DNA of 45,923 bases, taken from the NCBI GenBank assembly GCA_951800645.1, contig CATOIK010000019.1, positions 1 through 45,923 on the forward strand, read 5' to 3'. Below the pieces are notes generated by a model. It did no database searches, was not told the DNA's origin, and was given only the letters and a program-made list of their open reading frames with translations. The translations under genes and the position numbers were made by a program. Shown here piece by piece: positions 24,956 through 33,467 of the stretch. The DNA is from an uncultured Eubacteriales bacterium. Lineage in GTDB: Bacteria; Bacillota; Clostridia; Lachnospirales; Lachnospiraceae. Positions within the stretch are counted from its first letter, which is position 1; every line of letters begins with the position of its first letter.

Positions 24956-26253
24956 GAACTTTTTCGCATCCGTCCAATAATCTCGTTGGCCTTTCTGTAG
25001 ATTTCCTCCGGTTCTGTTCCTACAAAAAACATTCCATCTTCATAGAGAATCCGGCCATTTACCATGGTCAGCTTTACATTTTGCTTGCTGCCGCTGTAAA
25101 CCAGATTTTTTACGATGTCATTGACAGGCTGCATATTGGGCTGCTTTAAGTCAATGACTGTTAAATCCGCCAGCTTTCCGGGAGCCAGGCTTCCGCAGTC
25201 AGAAAGCCCCATGGCCTTTGCGCCTCCTTGGGTTGCCATGTAAAGCACCTGCTCTGCCGGCACTGCCGCTGCGTCCTGCTGCCTCAGCTTGGCCAGGCCG
25301 GTTACCAGAAACATCTCCCGGAACATATCCAGACAGTTGTTGCTGGCCGGTCCATCCGTGCCAATAGCCAGGTTAATGCCCCGCCTCACCATCTCCTTAA
25401 CAGGAGCAATGCCGCTGGCCAGCTTTACATTGGAACCTGGATTCGTTATTACAGAAAGGTTCCGTTTCTCAAACACATCCAAATCTTCCGGCCTCATGTG
25501 GACGCAGTGATAGCCGCCTCCGCCGTAATCAAACATGCCCAGACTGTCTAAATACACCGGCGGGGTCAGGCCGTGGCGGCCTATACACTCCTCTACCTCA
25601 GAGGCTGTCTCAGAAATATGGGCGTACACCGGAGCCTGGTACTTGTGGGCTAAGTCTGCCACGCCTTTTAACCGCTCCTCCCCGGTGGTATACTCTGCAT
25701 GAAATCCCAGCCGGTAACCGACCAGCTCATGGTAATGGTTAAACCGCTGATACTGCTCTTTCAGTTCTTCTACAGAAGAAACAAAATCATTCAGCCCGCT
25801 GACTAATACAGTACGGAAACCGCATTCCACTGCCGCCTGGGCCATCAAATCCGGAAACAGGTACATATCGAAAGCAGAGGTAACGCCGCTGGTTAAATAC
25901 TCCAGAATGGCCAACTTGGAAAGCCACAGGGCGTCGTCTCCGGAAAGCCTGGCTTCCATGGGAAATACCTGCTCATTCAGCCAGGCTTTTAAAGGCAAGT
26001 CATCGGCATAGGACCGGAGAAAGGTCATGGCTGAGTGGGTGTGGGCATTGCAAAATCCTGGCAGAATCAGATTGCCGTGAAGATCCAGCTCCCTGTCCCA
26101 GAAACCATCCTCCCGCTGCTGCGCTCTTTCCTTTCCCACATAAGTAATCCGGTTTTTTTCCACCCAAAGTTCCCCGTCTTCCAGCACTTTCATGGACACG
26201 GCATCGTCCGTTTCCATGGTTAAAATTCTTGCATGATAAAATCGAATGTTCAT
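24946..26253 (-). CDS. mtaD: MTA/SAH deaminase-type amidohydrolase (MtaD family)
   Basis: This 435-residue metal-dependent hydrolase likely deaminates 5'-methylthioadenosine or S-adenosylhomocysteine. Metal ligands are visible: HTH in CNAHTHSAMT, His in LGFHAEYT, His in VYAHISETASEVEEC, and Asp in IGTDGPASNN. The C-terminal composite beta domain is complete (GSLAPGKLADLTVIDL). ATG at 26253 has GAGGTG upstream; a GTG two codons earlier is less likely. The substrate could be another aminated purine or pyrimidine. Confidence 0.85.
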   Translation of the reverse strand: MNIRFYHARILTMETDDAVSMKVLEDGELWVEKNRITYVGKERAQQREDGFWDRELDLHGNLILPGFCNAHTHSAMTFLRSYADDLPLKAWLNEQVFPMEARLSGDDALWLSKLAILEYLTSGVTSAFDMYLFPDLMAQAAVECGFRTVLVSGLNDFVSSVEELKEQYQRFNHYHELVGYRLGFHAEYTTGEERLKGVADLAHKYQAPVYAHISETASEVEECIGRHGLTPPVYLDSLGMFDYGGGGYHCVHMRPEDLDVFEKRNLSVITNPGSNVKLASGIAPVKEMVRRGINLAIGTDGPASNNCLDMFREMFLVTGLAKLRQQDAAAVPAEQVLYMATQGGAKAMGLSDCGSLAPGKLADLTVIDLKQPNMQPVNDIVKNLVYSGSKQNVKLTMVNGRILYEDGMFFVGTEPEEIYRKANEIIGRMRKSSLQ

Positions 26254-26387
26254 ACACACACCTCGCTGTCATGGTTAATATTCTGCAGTACATAACCCCC
26301 AAAATATGTATCAATTATATATCCAGGATTTCTCTGTTCTTTTATTTGATAAATCACCGATCTAGTCAGACGCTTATTTAATAAGCT

Positions 26388-26504
26388 TTATGTACTCATG
26401 CCCCAAAGGGCGCAGGCAAGAATTGTTTTCTTGGCGATAGGAACCATCGCCGACTGTTTACTCGTTATCTTCGGAGATGAAACAGGGCGCAGCAGCTTCT
26501 TCAC
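26388..26504 (-). CDS. Possible 38-residue basic peptide inside the hairpin region
   Basis: A GTG with GGAGG four bases upstream opens a 38-codon frame: MKKLLRPVSSPKITSKQSAM at the start, then a short hydrophobic stretch (ILACALWGMST) at the end. It is strongly basic. It lies within the tandem-hairpin region, and an opposite-strand frame of 49 codons (26399-26548) overlaps it. It may be a leader peptide, a small protein, or a chance frame over a structured RNA. Confidence 0.3.
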   Translation of the reverse strand: MKKLLRPVSSPKITSKQSAMVPIAKKTILACALWGMST

Positions 26505-26650
26505 ATTTCCTCCGGTTCTGCAGAGGAATCTTATGAAAGAATTATAACATGATTGCGCCGGAAAAGCTACGGAGATTTCTAATTCCTCAAGCAGTTCTGT
26601 TCACTTTCATGGGCCTTAAAATAATTCAGATTAAAAAACTTTCTTTCTGC

Positions 26651-26679
26651 TTGCTCTTTTTCCCATTTTGATTGATAAT
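26651..26679 (+). promoter_or_regulatory. Promoter of carB
   Basis: Plus strand TTGCTC (26651-26656), 17 bases, GATAAT (26674-26679). It lies 30 bases above the carB ATG, with SD AAGGAGG in between. No PyrR-binding attenuator is seen in this short leader. Confidence 0.6.
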
Positions 26680-26708
26680 ATGGAGTTAGAAAAAAAGGAG
26701 GTCACGAT

Positions 26709-29700
26709 ATGCCACAGAGAACAGATATTCACAAAGTACTTATTATCGGCTCCGGTCCTATCATCATTGGACAGGCGTGTGAATTTGACTATTCCGGCAC
26801 CCAGGCCTGCAAGGCTCTGAAAAAGCTGGGATATGAAATTGTATTGGTTAATTCCAATCCTGCCACCATTATGACTGACCCTGAAACTGCTGATGTTACC
26901 TATATTGAACCGCTTAATGTAGAGCGGTTAGAACAAATTATTGCGAAAGAACGGCCTGATGCACTGCTGCCAAACTTAGGCGGCCAATCTGGCCTTAATT
27001 TATGCTCTGAGCTAAATCAGGCAGGTGTTCTGGAGAAATATAATGTAAAGGTTATCGGCGTTCAGGTAGACGCTATTGAGCGAGGCGAGGACCGCATTGA
27101 ATTTAAGAAAGCCATGAACGACTTAGGCATTGAAATGGCCCGCAGTGAGGTGGCTTACAGCGTAGAGGACGCTTTAAAGATTGCGGACGAGCTGGGCTAT
27201 CCGGTAGTTCTGCGCCCCGCTTACACCATGGGCGGCGCCGGCGGCGGCCTGGTATACAACCGGGACGAATTAAAGACTGTCTGCGCAAGAGGCCTGCAGG
27301 CCAGCCTGGTAGGACAGGTTCTGGTAGAGGAATCTATCCTGGGCTGGGAAGAACTGGAGTTAGAGGTAGTTCGTGACTGCGAAGGCAACATGATTACCGT
27401 ATGCTTTATCGAGAACATCGACCCCCTGGGCGTACACACCGGAGACTCCTTCTGCTCTGCTCCCATGCTGACCATCTCTGAGGAATGTCAGAGACGGCTG
27501 GAAGACCAGGCACATCGGATTGTAAACTCAGTAGAAGTAATCGGCGGCTGCAATGTACAGTTTGCCCATGACCCGGTTTCTGACCGTATCATTGTAATTG
27601 AGATTAACCCCCGTACCTCCCGCTCCTCTGCACTGGCTTCCAAAGCTACCGGCTTCCCCATTGCACTGGTATCCGCCATGCTGGCAACCGGCCTGACCTT
27701 AAAGGACATCCCCTGCGGCAAGTACGGCACTCTGGACAAATATGTTCCGGGCGGCGACTATGTTGTAATCAAGTTTGCCCGCTGGGCATTTGAAAAATTC
27801 AAAGGCGTTGAAGACAAGCTGGGTACCCAGATGCGGGCTGTAGGCGAGGTTATGAGCATCGGTAAGAATTATAAGGAAGCCTTCCAGAAAGCCATCCGCA
27901 GCCTGGAAACCGGCCGCTACGGCTTAGGCCATGCCAAAGACTTTGACAAAAAGTCCAAGGAAGACCTGTTAAAGATGCTGATTACACCTAACAGCGAACG
28001 CCATTTCATCATGTATGAGGCCCTTCGCAAAGGTGCTTCGGTAGAGGAGATTCACCAGATCACCAAGGTAAAAACCTGGTTTATTGAGCAGATGAAAGAG
28101 CTGGTAGAGGAAGAAGAAGCACTTCTGGCCTGCAAGGGCGGCATGCCTTCTGACCAGATGCTGACCACTGCCAAGAAGGACGGCTTCTCTGATAAATACT
28201 TAAGCCAGCTTTTGGAGGTTTCTGAGGATGAAATCCGCAGCCGCCGCATTGCTATCGGTGTGGAGGAGGCCTGGGAAGGCGTTCATGTAAGCGGCACCCA
28301 GGACAATGCTTACTACTACTCCACCTACAATGCGTCTGACAAAAACCCGGTGCGAACCGACAAGCCGAAGGTTATGATTTTAGGCGGCGGCCCCAACCGG
28401 ATCGGCCAGGGTATCGAATTCGACTACTGCTGTGTTCACGCCTCTCTGGCCCTGAAAAAGCTGGGCTTTGAGACCATCATTGTAAACTGCAACCCGGAGA
28501 CGGTTTCCACCGACTACGACACCTCCGACAAGCTGTACTTTGAGCCCCTGACTCTGGAAGATGTACTCAGCATCTACAAGAAAGAGCAGCCGGTAGGCGT
28601 TATCGCCCAGTTTGGCGGACAGACGCCTTTAAACCTGGCTGCTGACCTGGAGAAGAACGGCGTCCGCATCCTGGGTACTGCTCCCTCTGTCATTGACCTG
28701 GCTGAGGACCGGGACCTGTTCCGGGCTATGATGGAAAAACTGGAAATCCCCATGCCGGAGTCCGGTATGGCTACTACTGTAGAAGAAGCCATTGAGATTG
28801 CAAACCACATCGGCTACCCGGTTATGGTGCGTCCGTCTTATGTTCTGGGAGGACGGGGCATGGAAGTGGTTTATGATGACGAAAGCATGACTGGCTACAT
28901 GAAGGCGGCTGTAGGCGTGACCCCTGACCGTCCCATCCTGATTGACCGGTTCTTAAGCCACGCTACCGAGTGTGAGGCCGACGCCATCAGCGATGGAACC
29001 CATGCCTTTGTTCCGGCTGTGATGGAGCACATTGAGCTGGCCGGCGTTCACTCCGGCGACTCCGCCTGCATCATCCCCTCCGTTCATATCTCTGAGGAGA
29101 ATGTGCAGACCATCAAAGAATACACCCGCAGGATTGCTGAGGAAATGCATGTTAAAGGTCTGATGAACATGCAGTACGCCATCGAAAACGGCAAGGTATA
29201 TGTGCTGGAAGCAAACCCCAGAGCATCCCGTACCGTTCCGCTGGTGTCCAAGGTCTGCAACATCCGCATGGTGCCTCTGGCTACGGACATCATCACCTCC
29301 GAACTGACCGGACGGCCCTCACCGGTTCCGTCTTTAAAGGAGCAGGATATTCCTTACTACGGCGTAAAAGAAGCAGTATTCCCCTTCAATATGTTCCCGG
29401 AGGTAGACCCGGTATTAGGACCGGAAATGCGCTCCACCGGCGAGGTATTGGGCATGTCCAGCTACTACGGCGACGCATTCTACCGGGCTCAGGAAGCCAC
29501 CCAGACCAAGCTGCCCTTAAGCGGCACTGTGCTGATTTCCGTAAACAGCAAGGATAAACCTGAGGTTGTGGATGTGGCAAGAAGCTTTTACGAGGACGGC
29601 TTTGAGCTGCTTGCTACTGGCCGCACTTTTGAGCTGATTTACCAGGCAGGCATCCCGGTAACCCGAATCAATAAACTGTACGAGGGACGGCCCAACATCC

Positions 29701-29936
29701 TGGATTCGATTACTAACGGAAAGATTCAGTTGATCATCAACTCTCCTGCCGGCAAAAAGGAAAGTGTAAACGATGACAGCTACTTAAGAAAGGCTGCCAT
29801 CAAGGCAAAAATTCCTTACATGACTACCATGGCTGCCGCTAAGGCAACAGCCAAGGGCATCAAGTATGTAAAGAGCCACGGACAGGGCGAGGTTCACTCC
29901 TTACAGGAGCTGCACAGCCAGATTCGGGATAAATAA
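26709..29936 (+). CDS. carB: Carbamoyl phosphate synthase large subunit
   Basis: This 1075-residue subunit makes carbamoyl phosphate for pyrimidines and arginine from bicarbonate, ammonia and two ATP. Both ATP-grasp halves are complete: first half with GSGPIIIGQACEFDYSGTQA and LRPAYTMGGAGGG, second half with GGGPNRIGQGIEFDYCCVHA and VRPSYVLGGRGMEV. An allosteric MGS-like domain ends the protein (about 940-1075). The glutaminase partner gene carA is not adjacent on either side, which is unusual. It is flanked by its own promoter and a hairpin. Confidence 0.97.
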   Translation: MPQRTDIHKVLIIGSGPIIIGQACEFDYSGTQACKALKKLGYEIVLVNSNPATIMTDPETADVTYIEPLNVERLEQIIAKERPDALLPNLGGQSGLNLCSELNQAGVLEKYNVKVIGVQVDAIERGEDRIEFKKAMNDLGIEMARSEVAYSVEDALKIADELGYPVVLRPAYTMGGAGGGLVYNRDELKTVCARGLQASLVGQVLVEESILGWEELELEVVRDCEGNMITVCFIENIDPLGVHTGDSFCSAPMLTISEECQRRLEDQAHRIVNSVEVIGGCNVQFAHDPVSDRIIVIEINPRTSRSSALASKATGFPIALVSAMLATGLTLKDIPCGKYGTLDKYVPGGDYVVIKFARWAFEKFKGVEDKLGTQMRAVGEVMSIGKNYKEAFQKAIRSLETGRYGLGHAKDFDKKSKEDLLKMLITPNSERHFIMYEALRKGASVEEIHQITKVKTWFIEQMKELVEEEEALLACKGGMPSDQMLTTAKKDGFSDKYLSQLLEVSEDEIRSRRIAIGVEEAWEGVHVSGTQDNAYYYSTYNASDKNPVRTDKPKVMILGGGPNRIGQGIEFDYCCVHASLALKKLGFETIIVNCNPETVSTDYDTSDKLYFEPLTLEDVLSIYKKEQPVGVIAQFGGQTPLNLAADLEKNGVRILGTAPSVIDLAEDRDLFRAMMEKLEIPMPESGMATTVEEAIEIANHIGYPVMVRPSYVLGGRGMEVVYDDESMTGYMKAAVGVTPDRPILIDRFLSHATECEADAISDGTHAFVPAVMEHIELAGVHSGDSACIIPSVHISEENVQTIKEYTRRIAEEMHVKGLMNMQYAIENGKVYVLEANPRASRTVPLVSKVCNIRMVPLATDIITSELTGRPSPVPSLKEQDIPYYGVKEAVFPFNMFPEVDPVLGPEMRSTGEVLGMSSYYGDAFYRAQEATQTKLPLSGTVLISVNSKDKPEVVDVARSFYEDGFELLATGRTFELIYQAGIPVTRINKLYEGRPNILDSITNGKIQLIINSPAGKKESVNDDSYLRKAAIKAKIPYMTTMAAAKATAKGIKYVKSHGQGEVHSLQELHSQIRDK

Positions 29937-29959
29937 GAAAACCCGATCAAAAAAAGAAT

Positions 29960-30002
29960 TCGCCTCGGCACACACTCCGTAAGGAAATGTGCTCCGAGGC
30001 GA
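29960..30002 (+). terminator. Hairpin after carB
   Basis: A perfect 9-bp stem (TCGCCTCGG at 29960-29968, CCGAGGCGA at 29994-30002) with further pairing inside (CACA/TGTG) begins 23 bases after the carB stop. No T run follows on either strand, so it may be an RNA-stabilising or rho-assisted end rather than a classic terminator. Confidence 0.45.
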
Positions 30003-30030
30003 TACCTATAAGTGAAAGTTATCTGATTAG

Positions 30031-30050
30031 GACGGCGTGATTACGCCGTC
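30031..30050. repeat. Perfect hairpin at the transposase remnant end
   Basis: GACGGCGT (30031-30038) and ACGCCGTC (30043-30050) form a perfect 8-bp stem that includes the last codons of the transposase remnant. It may be the old 3' end structure of the insertion element. No matching terminal repeat is seen on the other side. Confidence 0.5.
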
Positions 30051-30643
30051 TTCAGACTATAGACAAAGCTGGTGTTGGAGTTGATCTCCAGCACCGCTTT
30101 TGTGTTAAAGGTAAGATTTCTCCCATTTTCACCCAAACTAAATAAAATACAGATGATTCCTGGCTCCTTTGAGCCAATATACTGGGTGTAACGAAATCCG
30201 TGCTGCTCCTTCGCTGTTCCAAATATCCGTTCGATTGTTTCTTTCCTCAATTCATAAATCGCTCTGTTCCCAAGGGTATGGCGGATGTCTTCCGCCATTT
30301 CCATATATTCTTCCTACACATGACGCATGACTGCTTTCACATGGTTTTTGCTTTCCGTGCATTTATGGATGCTTGGACAACTGGCACATATTTCTCCCCA
30401 GCTCTGGTATTCTTTGTATCCATTCCGATTTGTGGGGTGATAAGATAATATCTGATCTTCCGGGCATAAGTAACACTCATAAGCCTCATCATATACATAC
30501 TCGTATTTACGGAAAAACCCGTCTTTGGTCATAGGGCTTTTATATGGGAACAATGGTTCAACTCCATCTTCCAATAACTTATGGGCTATCGCTGGGGTTC
30601 GATAGCCAGCGTCTGCATTTTTTGCATTTTGGCAGGTTTCCAG
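30041..30643 (-). pseudogene. Decayed IS1182-family transposase, C-terminal remnant
   Basis: About 200 codons of the C-terminal part of an IS1182-type DDE transposase remain. Family blocks are NADAGYRTPAIAHKLLEDG, a Cys-rich segment (CYLCPEDQIL, CASCPSIHKC) and ETIERIFGTAKEQHGFRYTQY, which holds the catalytic Glu. An in-frame TAG replaces what was probably a Trp codon after AVMRHV (near 30305-30313), so the rest is read as a second fragment from about 30304. The N-terminal half is missing; a TGA closes the frame at the upper end. The break lies only 14 bases from the bioY operator. Confidence 0.88.
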
Positions 30644-30656
30644 TCACAGCCGCCTT

Positions 30657-30714
30657 TAATTGTCAACCATTGCTTCAATTTTTGGTTGACAATTAAGCCT
30701 CCTTATGTTATACC
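30657..30714 (+). promoter_or_regulatory. BirA-type operator overlapping the bioY promoter
   Basis: A perfect 13-bp inverted repeat, TAATTGTCAACCA (30657-30669) and TGGTTGACAATTA (30683-30695), matches the layout of Firmicute BirA operators. The right arm contains the -35 box TTGACA (30686-30691); 17 bases later comes TATACC (30709-30714). Biotinyl-AMP-bound BirA would thus block RNA polymerase directly. BirA is not encoded in the window. Confidence 0.85.
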
Positions 30715-30751
30715 TGTTTACATCGAATTTACTTCTCAGGAGGAATCTGCT

Positions 30752-31294
30752 ATGAACAAAACAAAGGATCTGGTGCTGTGCGGCATGTTTGCCGCTTTGA
30801 TGGCTGCAGTCTCCCAACTTTCCATTCCCATGCCCTCCGGAATGCCCATTACCATCCAGGTATTTGGCGTTGCCTTAATCGGAGCTGTACTGGGCTGGCG
30901 CTTAGGGTTTATGACCCTGACTGTATATGTGTTAATCGGCGCTGTAGGACTTCCCGTCTTTGCTAACTTTGGCGGCGGCCTCTCCCGGCTGGTAGGAATT
31001 ACCGGCGGCTACCTCTGGTCCTATCCCTTTATGGCCGCCCTTTGTGGCATCCGCCCCCAAACTGGAAAACAGAAAGCAGACCTGGCCCTGTCTGTCCTCT
31101 TTGCCCTCTGTGGCCTGGCTGTCAGCGAGATTATCGGCGGGCTGCAGTGGGCGGCCCTTTCCGGCGGTGCTATGACGGTCAAAGCTGTGTTCGCTTATGC
31201 AGCTGTGGCCTTTATCCCCAAGGACGCTGCACTGACAGTGCTGGCTGTGTTTGTGGCAGGTTCTGTAAGGAAACTGATTCAGACTAATAATTAA
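30752..31294 (+). CDS. bioY: Biotin transporter BioY (ECF S component)
   Basis: This 180-residue membrane protein imports biotin, alone or with the shared ECF module. Family features are LVLCGMFAALMAAVSQLSIP, PITIQVFGVALIGAVLGWRLG and the Gly-rich FANFGGGLSRLVGITGGYL, with about six membrane segments. The ATG at 30752 follows CAGGAGG; an upstream in-frame extension would run through the operator. Its 3' end overlaps the convergent Crp-type gene by 11 bases. Confidence 0.96.
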   Translation: MNKTKDLVLCGMFAALMAAVSQLSIPMPSGMPITIQVFGVALIGAVLGWRLGFMTLTVYVLIGAVGLPVFANFGGGLSRLVGITGGYLWSYPFMAALCGIRPQTGKQKADLALSVLFALCGLAVSEIIGGLQWAALSGGAMTVKAVFAYAAVAFIPKDAALTVLAVFVAGSVRKLIQTNN

Positions 31295-31988
31295 TATAGT
31301 GATGCACCAGCTCCCTGGCTCGGTGATACTCTCTTAAATCCATGGAGATCTTCCCGTGCTCCACGGAAAGCACCTGATCCTCCGCCAGCTTTTTGATAAT
31401 ACGGTTCAGGGTCTTTATGGTGATGCCGCACTCCTCGTAAAGCTGCTGCCGGGTTTTCTTTACCAGGACTTTTTTCTTCTCCTCGATGTGTTCTGCTGCC
31501 GCATACTTTAAAATATGATCCAGCAGAATAAACTGGGGCGGATAAAAAAGTCTGGCTCCCCGGTTGTAGGAGGAACGATAAAGCTTGTAGGCAACTTTTC
31601 CGGCCACCAGGCGGAGAAAGTGGATGTCCTGTGCAATCCACGCCTCAAAATCCCGGCGGCTGAATAAAATAGCAGTGGTTTCCGTCAGCGTCTCGATAGT
31701 CACAGATGTCTGCTCCATCCCCGCCAGAATCGTTACCTCGCCGATAAAATCCACCGGTTCATTTTTCTCAATCATATAGACATTTCCATTCTGAAATTCA
31801 TTGATTACCCGATGCTCCCCCTTTGCAATAATTCCAAAATAGTTCAGTTTATAATCCTTCTGGTGGATGATAGTTCCCGGCGGATAAATCTTTATGTAGC
31901 AGCGCTGTTCCAGCTCTTTTGGCATATATTTTAAGTAGGTTTCCAGTTCCGGCACCTGGCTCCGCAGCGCTTCCAATGTCATAGTCAT
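31284..31988 (-). CDS. Crp/Fnr-family transcriptional regulator
   Basis: This 234-residue regulator has an N-terminal cyclic-nucleotide-binding-like beta barrel (about 20-140: YPPGTIIHQKDYKLNYFGIIA, then EPVDFIGEVTILAGM) and a C-terminal Crp-type winged helix (KTRQQLYEECGITIKTLNRI). No cysteine cluster for an Fe-S centre is seen, so it is not an Fnr oxygen sensor. It diverges from the DUF3100-amidohydrolase operon 175 bases away, so it most likely controls that operon. ATG at 31988 has GGAGG upstream; the promoter at 32020 excludes the longer frame. Confidence 0.88.
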   Translation of the reverse strand: MTMTLEALRSQVPELETYLKYMPKELEQRCYIKIYPPGTIIHQKDYKLNYFGIIAKGEHRVINEFQNGNVYMIEKNEPVDFIGEVTILAGMEQTSVTIETLTETTAILFSRRDFEAWIAQDIHFLRLVAGKVAYKLYRSSYNRGARLFYPPQFILLDHILKYAAAEHIEEKKKVLVKKTRQQLYEECGITIKTLNRIIKKLAEDQVLSVEHGKISMDLREYHRARELVHHYINY

Positions 31989-32019
31989 TCCTGCTTCCTC
32001 CTCCTGTTTTCCTGATTTC

Positions 32020-32048
32020 ATTATACCTGTTAAAAAATTCTCTGAAAA
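32020..32048 (-). promoter_or_regulatory. Promoter of the Crp-type regulator gene
   Basis: Minus strand TTTTCA (32043-32048), 17 bases, TATAAT (32020-32025), 31 bases above the ATG. Facing it on the plus strand is a weak TAAAAT (near 32086-32091) without a good -35, as expected if the DUF3100 operon needs an activator. A hairpin CCGGAA/TTCCGG at 32119-32140 lies in the DUF3100 leader. Confidence 0.6.
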
Positions 32049-32163
32049 GTCCCATTTGTCCTTTTTTCCGGAAGATATTTCCTGTAAAATAACATTAAGT
32101 TTTCAGTTACCAGCCACACCGGAACCGACAAAGATTCCGGACACCTGCAAAGGAGGACATTCT

Positions 32164-32988
32164 ATGGAACACTCTTACCCATCCTTAAAGGCCCGCATTT
32201 TGGCAGAATACAAGATCTACCTGCTGGCCCTTCTTTTTATTGTGATCGCCGACAGCATCGGTCAGATCAAGATTCCCTTAGGCCCTGGAACTTTTATCCT
32301 GTTTCCCATTTTTTACTCGTTGATCCTGGGCATCCTATCCGGTCCCCAGGCAGCAAAAATCATGAAATCCAAAGAAGTAAAAGCTGCCTCCAAACTGGTG
32401 ATCGTAGCAATCTGCCCCTTTATTGCAAAGCTTGGAATCAACGCAGGAGCCAGCATCGAGACAGTTATTTCCGCCGGCCCGGCTCTGCTTTTGCAGGAGT
32501 TTGGAAACCTGGGCACAATTTTCCTGGCTATGCCCATTGCCCTGCTGCTGGGTCTTAAACGAGAGGCCATTGGAGCCACCCACTCCATCAACCGGGAAAC
32601 CAATCTGGCTCTGATCACAGATATGTACGGTCCTGACTCTCCGGAGACCCGGGGAAGCCTTTCCGTCTATGTGGTAGGCGGCATGGTGGGCACCATTTAT
32701 TTCGGCTTTATGGTTTCTGTGATTGCCACTCTGGGTATTTTCCATCCCTTTGCCCTGGGCATGTCCTCCGGCGTGGGGGCCGGGATTATGATGGCCAGCG
32801 CAGTGGCCTCCTTAACGGAGATTTACCCTGCACTGGCAGAAGAAATCTCTGCACTGGCCAGCGCCAGCGAAACCATCTCCGGCATTGACGGTATCTACAT
32901 GGCCATCTTTCTGGGACTGCCTCTGTGCAACTGGCTATACAATAAGCTGGAACCTGTGTTAGGACGCTTCAGCAAAAAGAAAGACTGA
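32164..32988 (+). CDS. DUF3100 family membrane protein, putative transporter
   Basis: This 274-residue protein has about eight membrane segments with short loops. Recognisable blocks are DSIGQIKIPLGPGTFILFPIFY and SINRETNLALITDMYGPDSPETRG, where charged residues sit between membrane segments. It matches what I know of DUF3100, whose function is unknown. SD AAAGGAGG precedes the ATG. It leads an operon with a small membrane protein and an amidohydrolase, so I infer uptake of that enzyme's substrate. Confidence 0.8.
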   Translation: MEHSYPSLKARILAEYKIYLLALLFIVIADSIGQIKIPLGPGTFILFPIFYSLILGILSGPQAAKIMKSKEVKAASKLVIVAICPFIAKLGINAGASIETVISAGPALLLQEFGNLGTIFLAMPIALLLGLKREAIGATHSINRETNLALITDMYGPDSPETRGSLSVYVVGGMVGTIYFGFMVSVIATLGIFHPFALGMSSGVGAGIMMASAVASLTEIYPALAEEISALASASETISGIDGIYMAIFLGLPLCNWLYNKLEPVLGRFSKKKD

Positions 32989-33008
32989 GATCAGAAGGGA
33001 GTATACAT

Positions 33009-33455
33009 ATGAAATACATTGAATGGGGATTTTTATTTCTGCTATCCGGACTTGGCATTGCACTGGCAAATTTTACAGGCTTCCATGTGAATTTCATAGA
33101 TTCCCTTCCCGGAATCCTGGTTCTGCTGCTCATCTCCATGGCCGGTGTGGCTGTCAGCAAAATCGTTCCCTTAAAGCTTCCGATTGTGGCCTATGTGTCT
33201 ATCATCGGCCTTCTGGCTGCCTCACCGATTTCCCCCTGCAGGGAGTTTGTCATCCAGTCTGCCGGAAAAATCAATTTCACTGCCCCGCTTACTATGGTAG
33301 GCGCCTATGCTGGTATTTCCATCAGCGATCAGGTAAAGACCTTTGCAAAACAGGGCTGGAAGATGATCCTGATAGGCGTCTTTGTCATGACCGGCACATT
33401 TGTGTTCTCCGCCGTAATCTCCCAGATTACCCTTTCTCTGACAGGAGCCATCTAA
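33009..33455 (+). CDS. Small membrane protein, probable partner of the DUF3100 protein
   Basis: This 148-residue protein has four to five membrane segments (about 5-20, 28-52, 58-75, 92-105, 118-143). I do not recognise a named family with confidence. It starts 20 bases after the DUF3100 gene and ends 12 bases before the amidohydrolase, so the three are one transcript. The two membrane proteins may form one transporter. A pair of conserved-looking stretches is SKIVPLKLPIVAYVSIIGLL and ASPISPCREFV. Confidence 0.8.
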   Translation: MKYIEWGFLFLLSGLGIALANFTGFHVNFIDSLPGILVLLLISMAGVAVSKIVPLKLPIVAYVSIIGLLAASPISPCREFVIQSAGKINFTAPLTMVGAYAGISISDQVKTFAKQGWKMILIGVFVMTGTFVFSAVISQITLSLTGAI

Positions 33456-33467
33456 GGAGGTAACGCC

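Larger units (their letters stand above)
26254..26708. other. Long intergenic region with six tandem hairpins
   Basis: These 455 bases between mtaD and carB hold a compact run of six inverted repeats: 26372-26386 (7-bp arms), 26400-26411 (GCCC/GGGC), 26417-26433 (CAAGAA/TTCTTG), 26433-26451 (GGCGAT/ATCGCC), 26454-26485 (CTGTTT/AAACAG with inner ATCT/AGAT) and 26507-26528 (TTCCTC/GAGGAA). GGGCGCAG occurs twice (26408, 26485). I could not match it to any riboswitch I know. An extended -10 (TGTTATAAT, near 26542-26550) could start a minus-strand transcript. The rest (26254-26371, 26560-26650) is AT-rich with only a weak mtaD -10 candidate at 26314-26319. Confidence 0.6.

Noticed and set aside
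26399-26548. Plus-strand frame of 49 codons in the mtaD-carB intergenic region.
   Set aside because: It has no SD and overlaps the hairpins and the opposite frame. It is more likely a by-product of a structured region.
26254-26708. Known riboswitch (SAM, lysine, FMN, TPP, cobalamin, glycine, M-box, c-di-GMP, ydaO) in the mtaD-carB region.
   Set aside because: I compared the conserved cores I remember and none fits. A covariance search would decide.
26709-27100. First part of carB looks more AT-rich in its codons than the rest, suggesting a recombined segment.
   Set aside because: The impression is by eye only, the protein is normal throughout, and no codon statistics could be run.
30200-30448. 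Plus-strand frame across the transposase remnant.
   Set aside because: It is the opposite strand of a clear IS1182-type transposase and shows no SD or family likeness.
32022-32163. Binding site for the Crp-type regulator upstream of the DUF3100 gene (GGAA-n5-TTCC).
   Set aside because: Only the outer four bases are symmetric. It is too weak to call without homologous sites.
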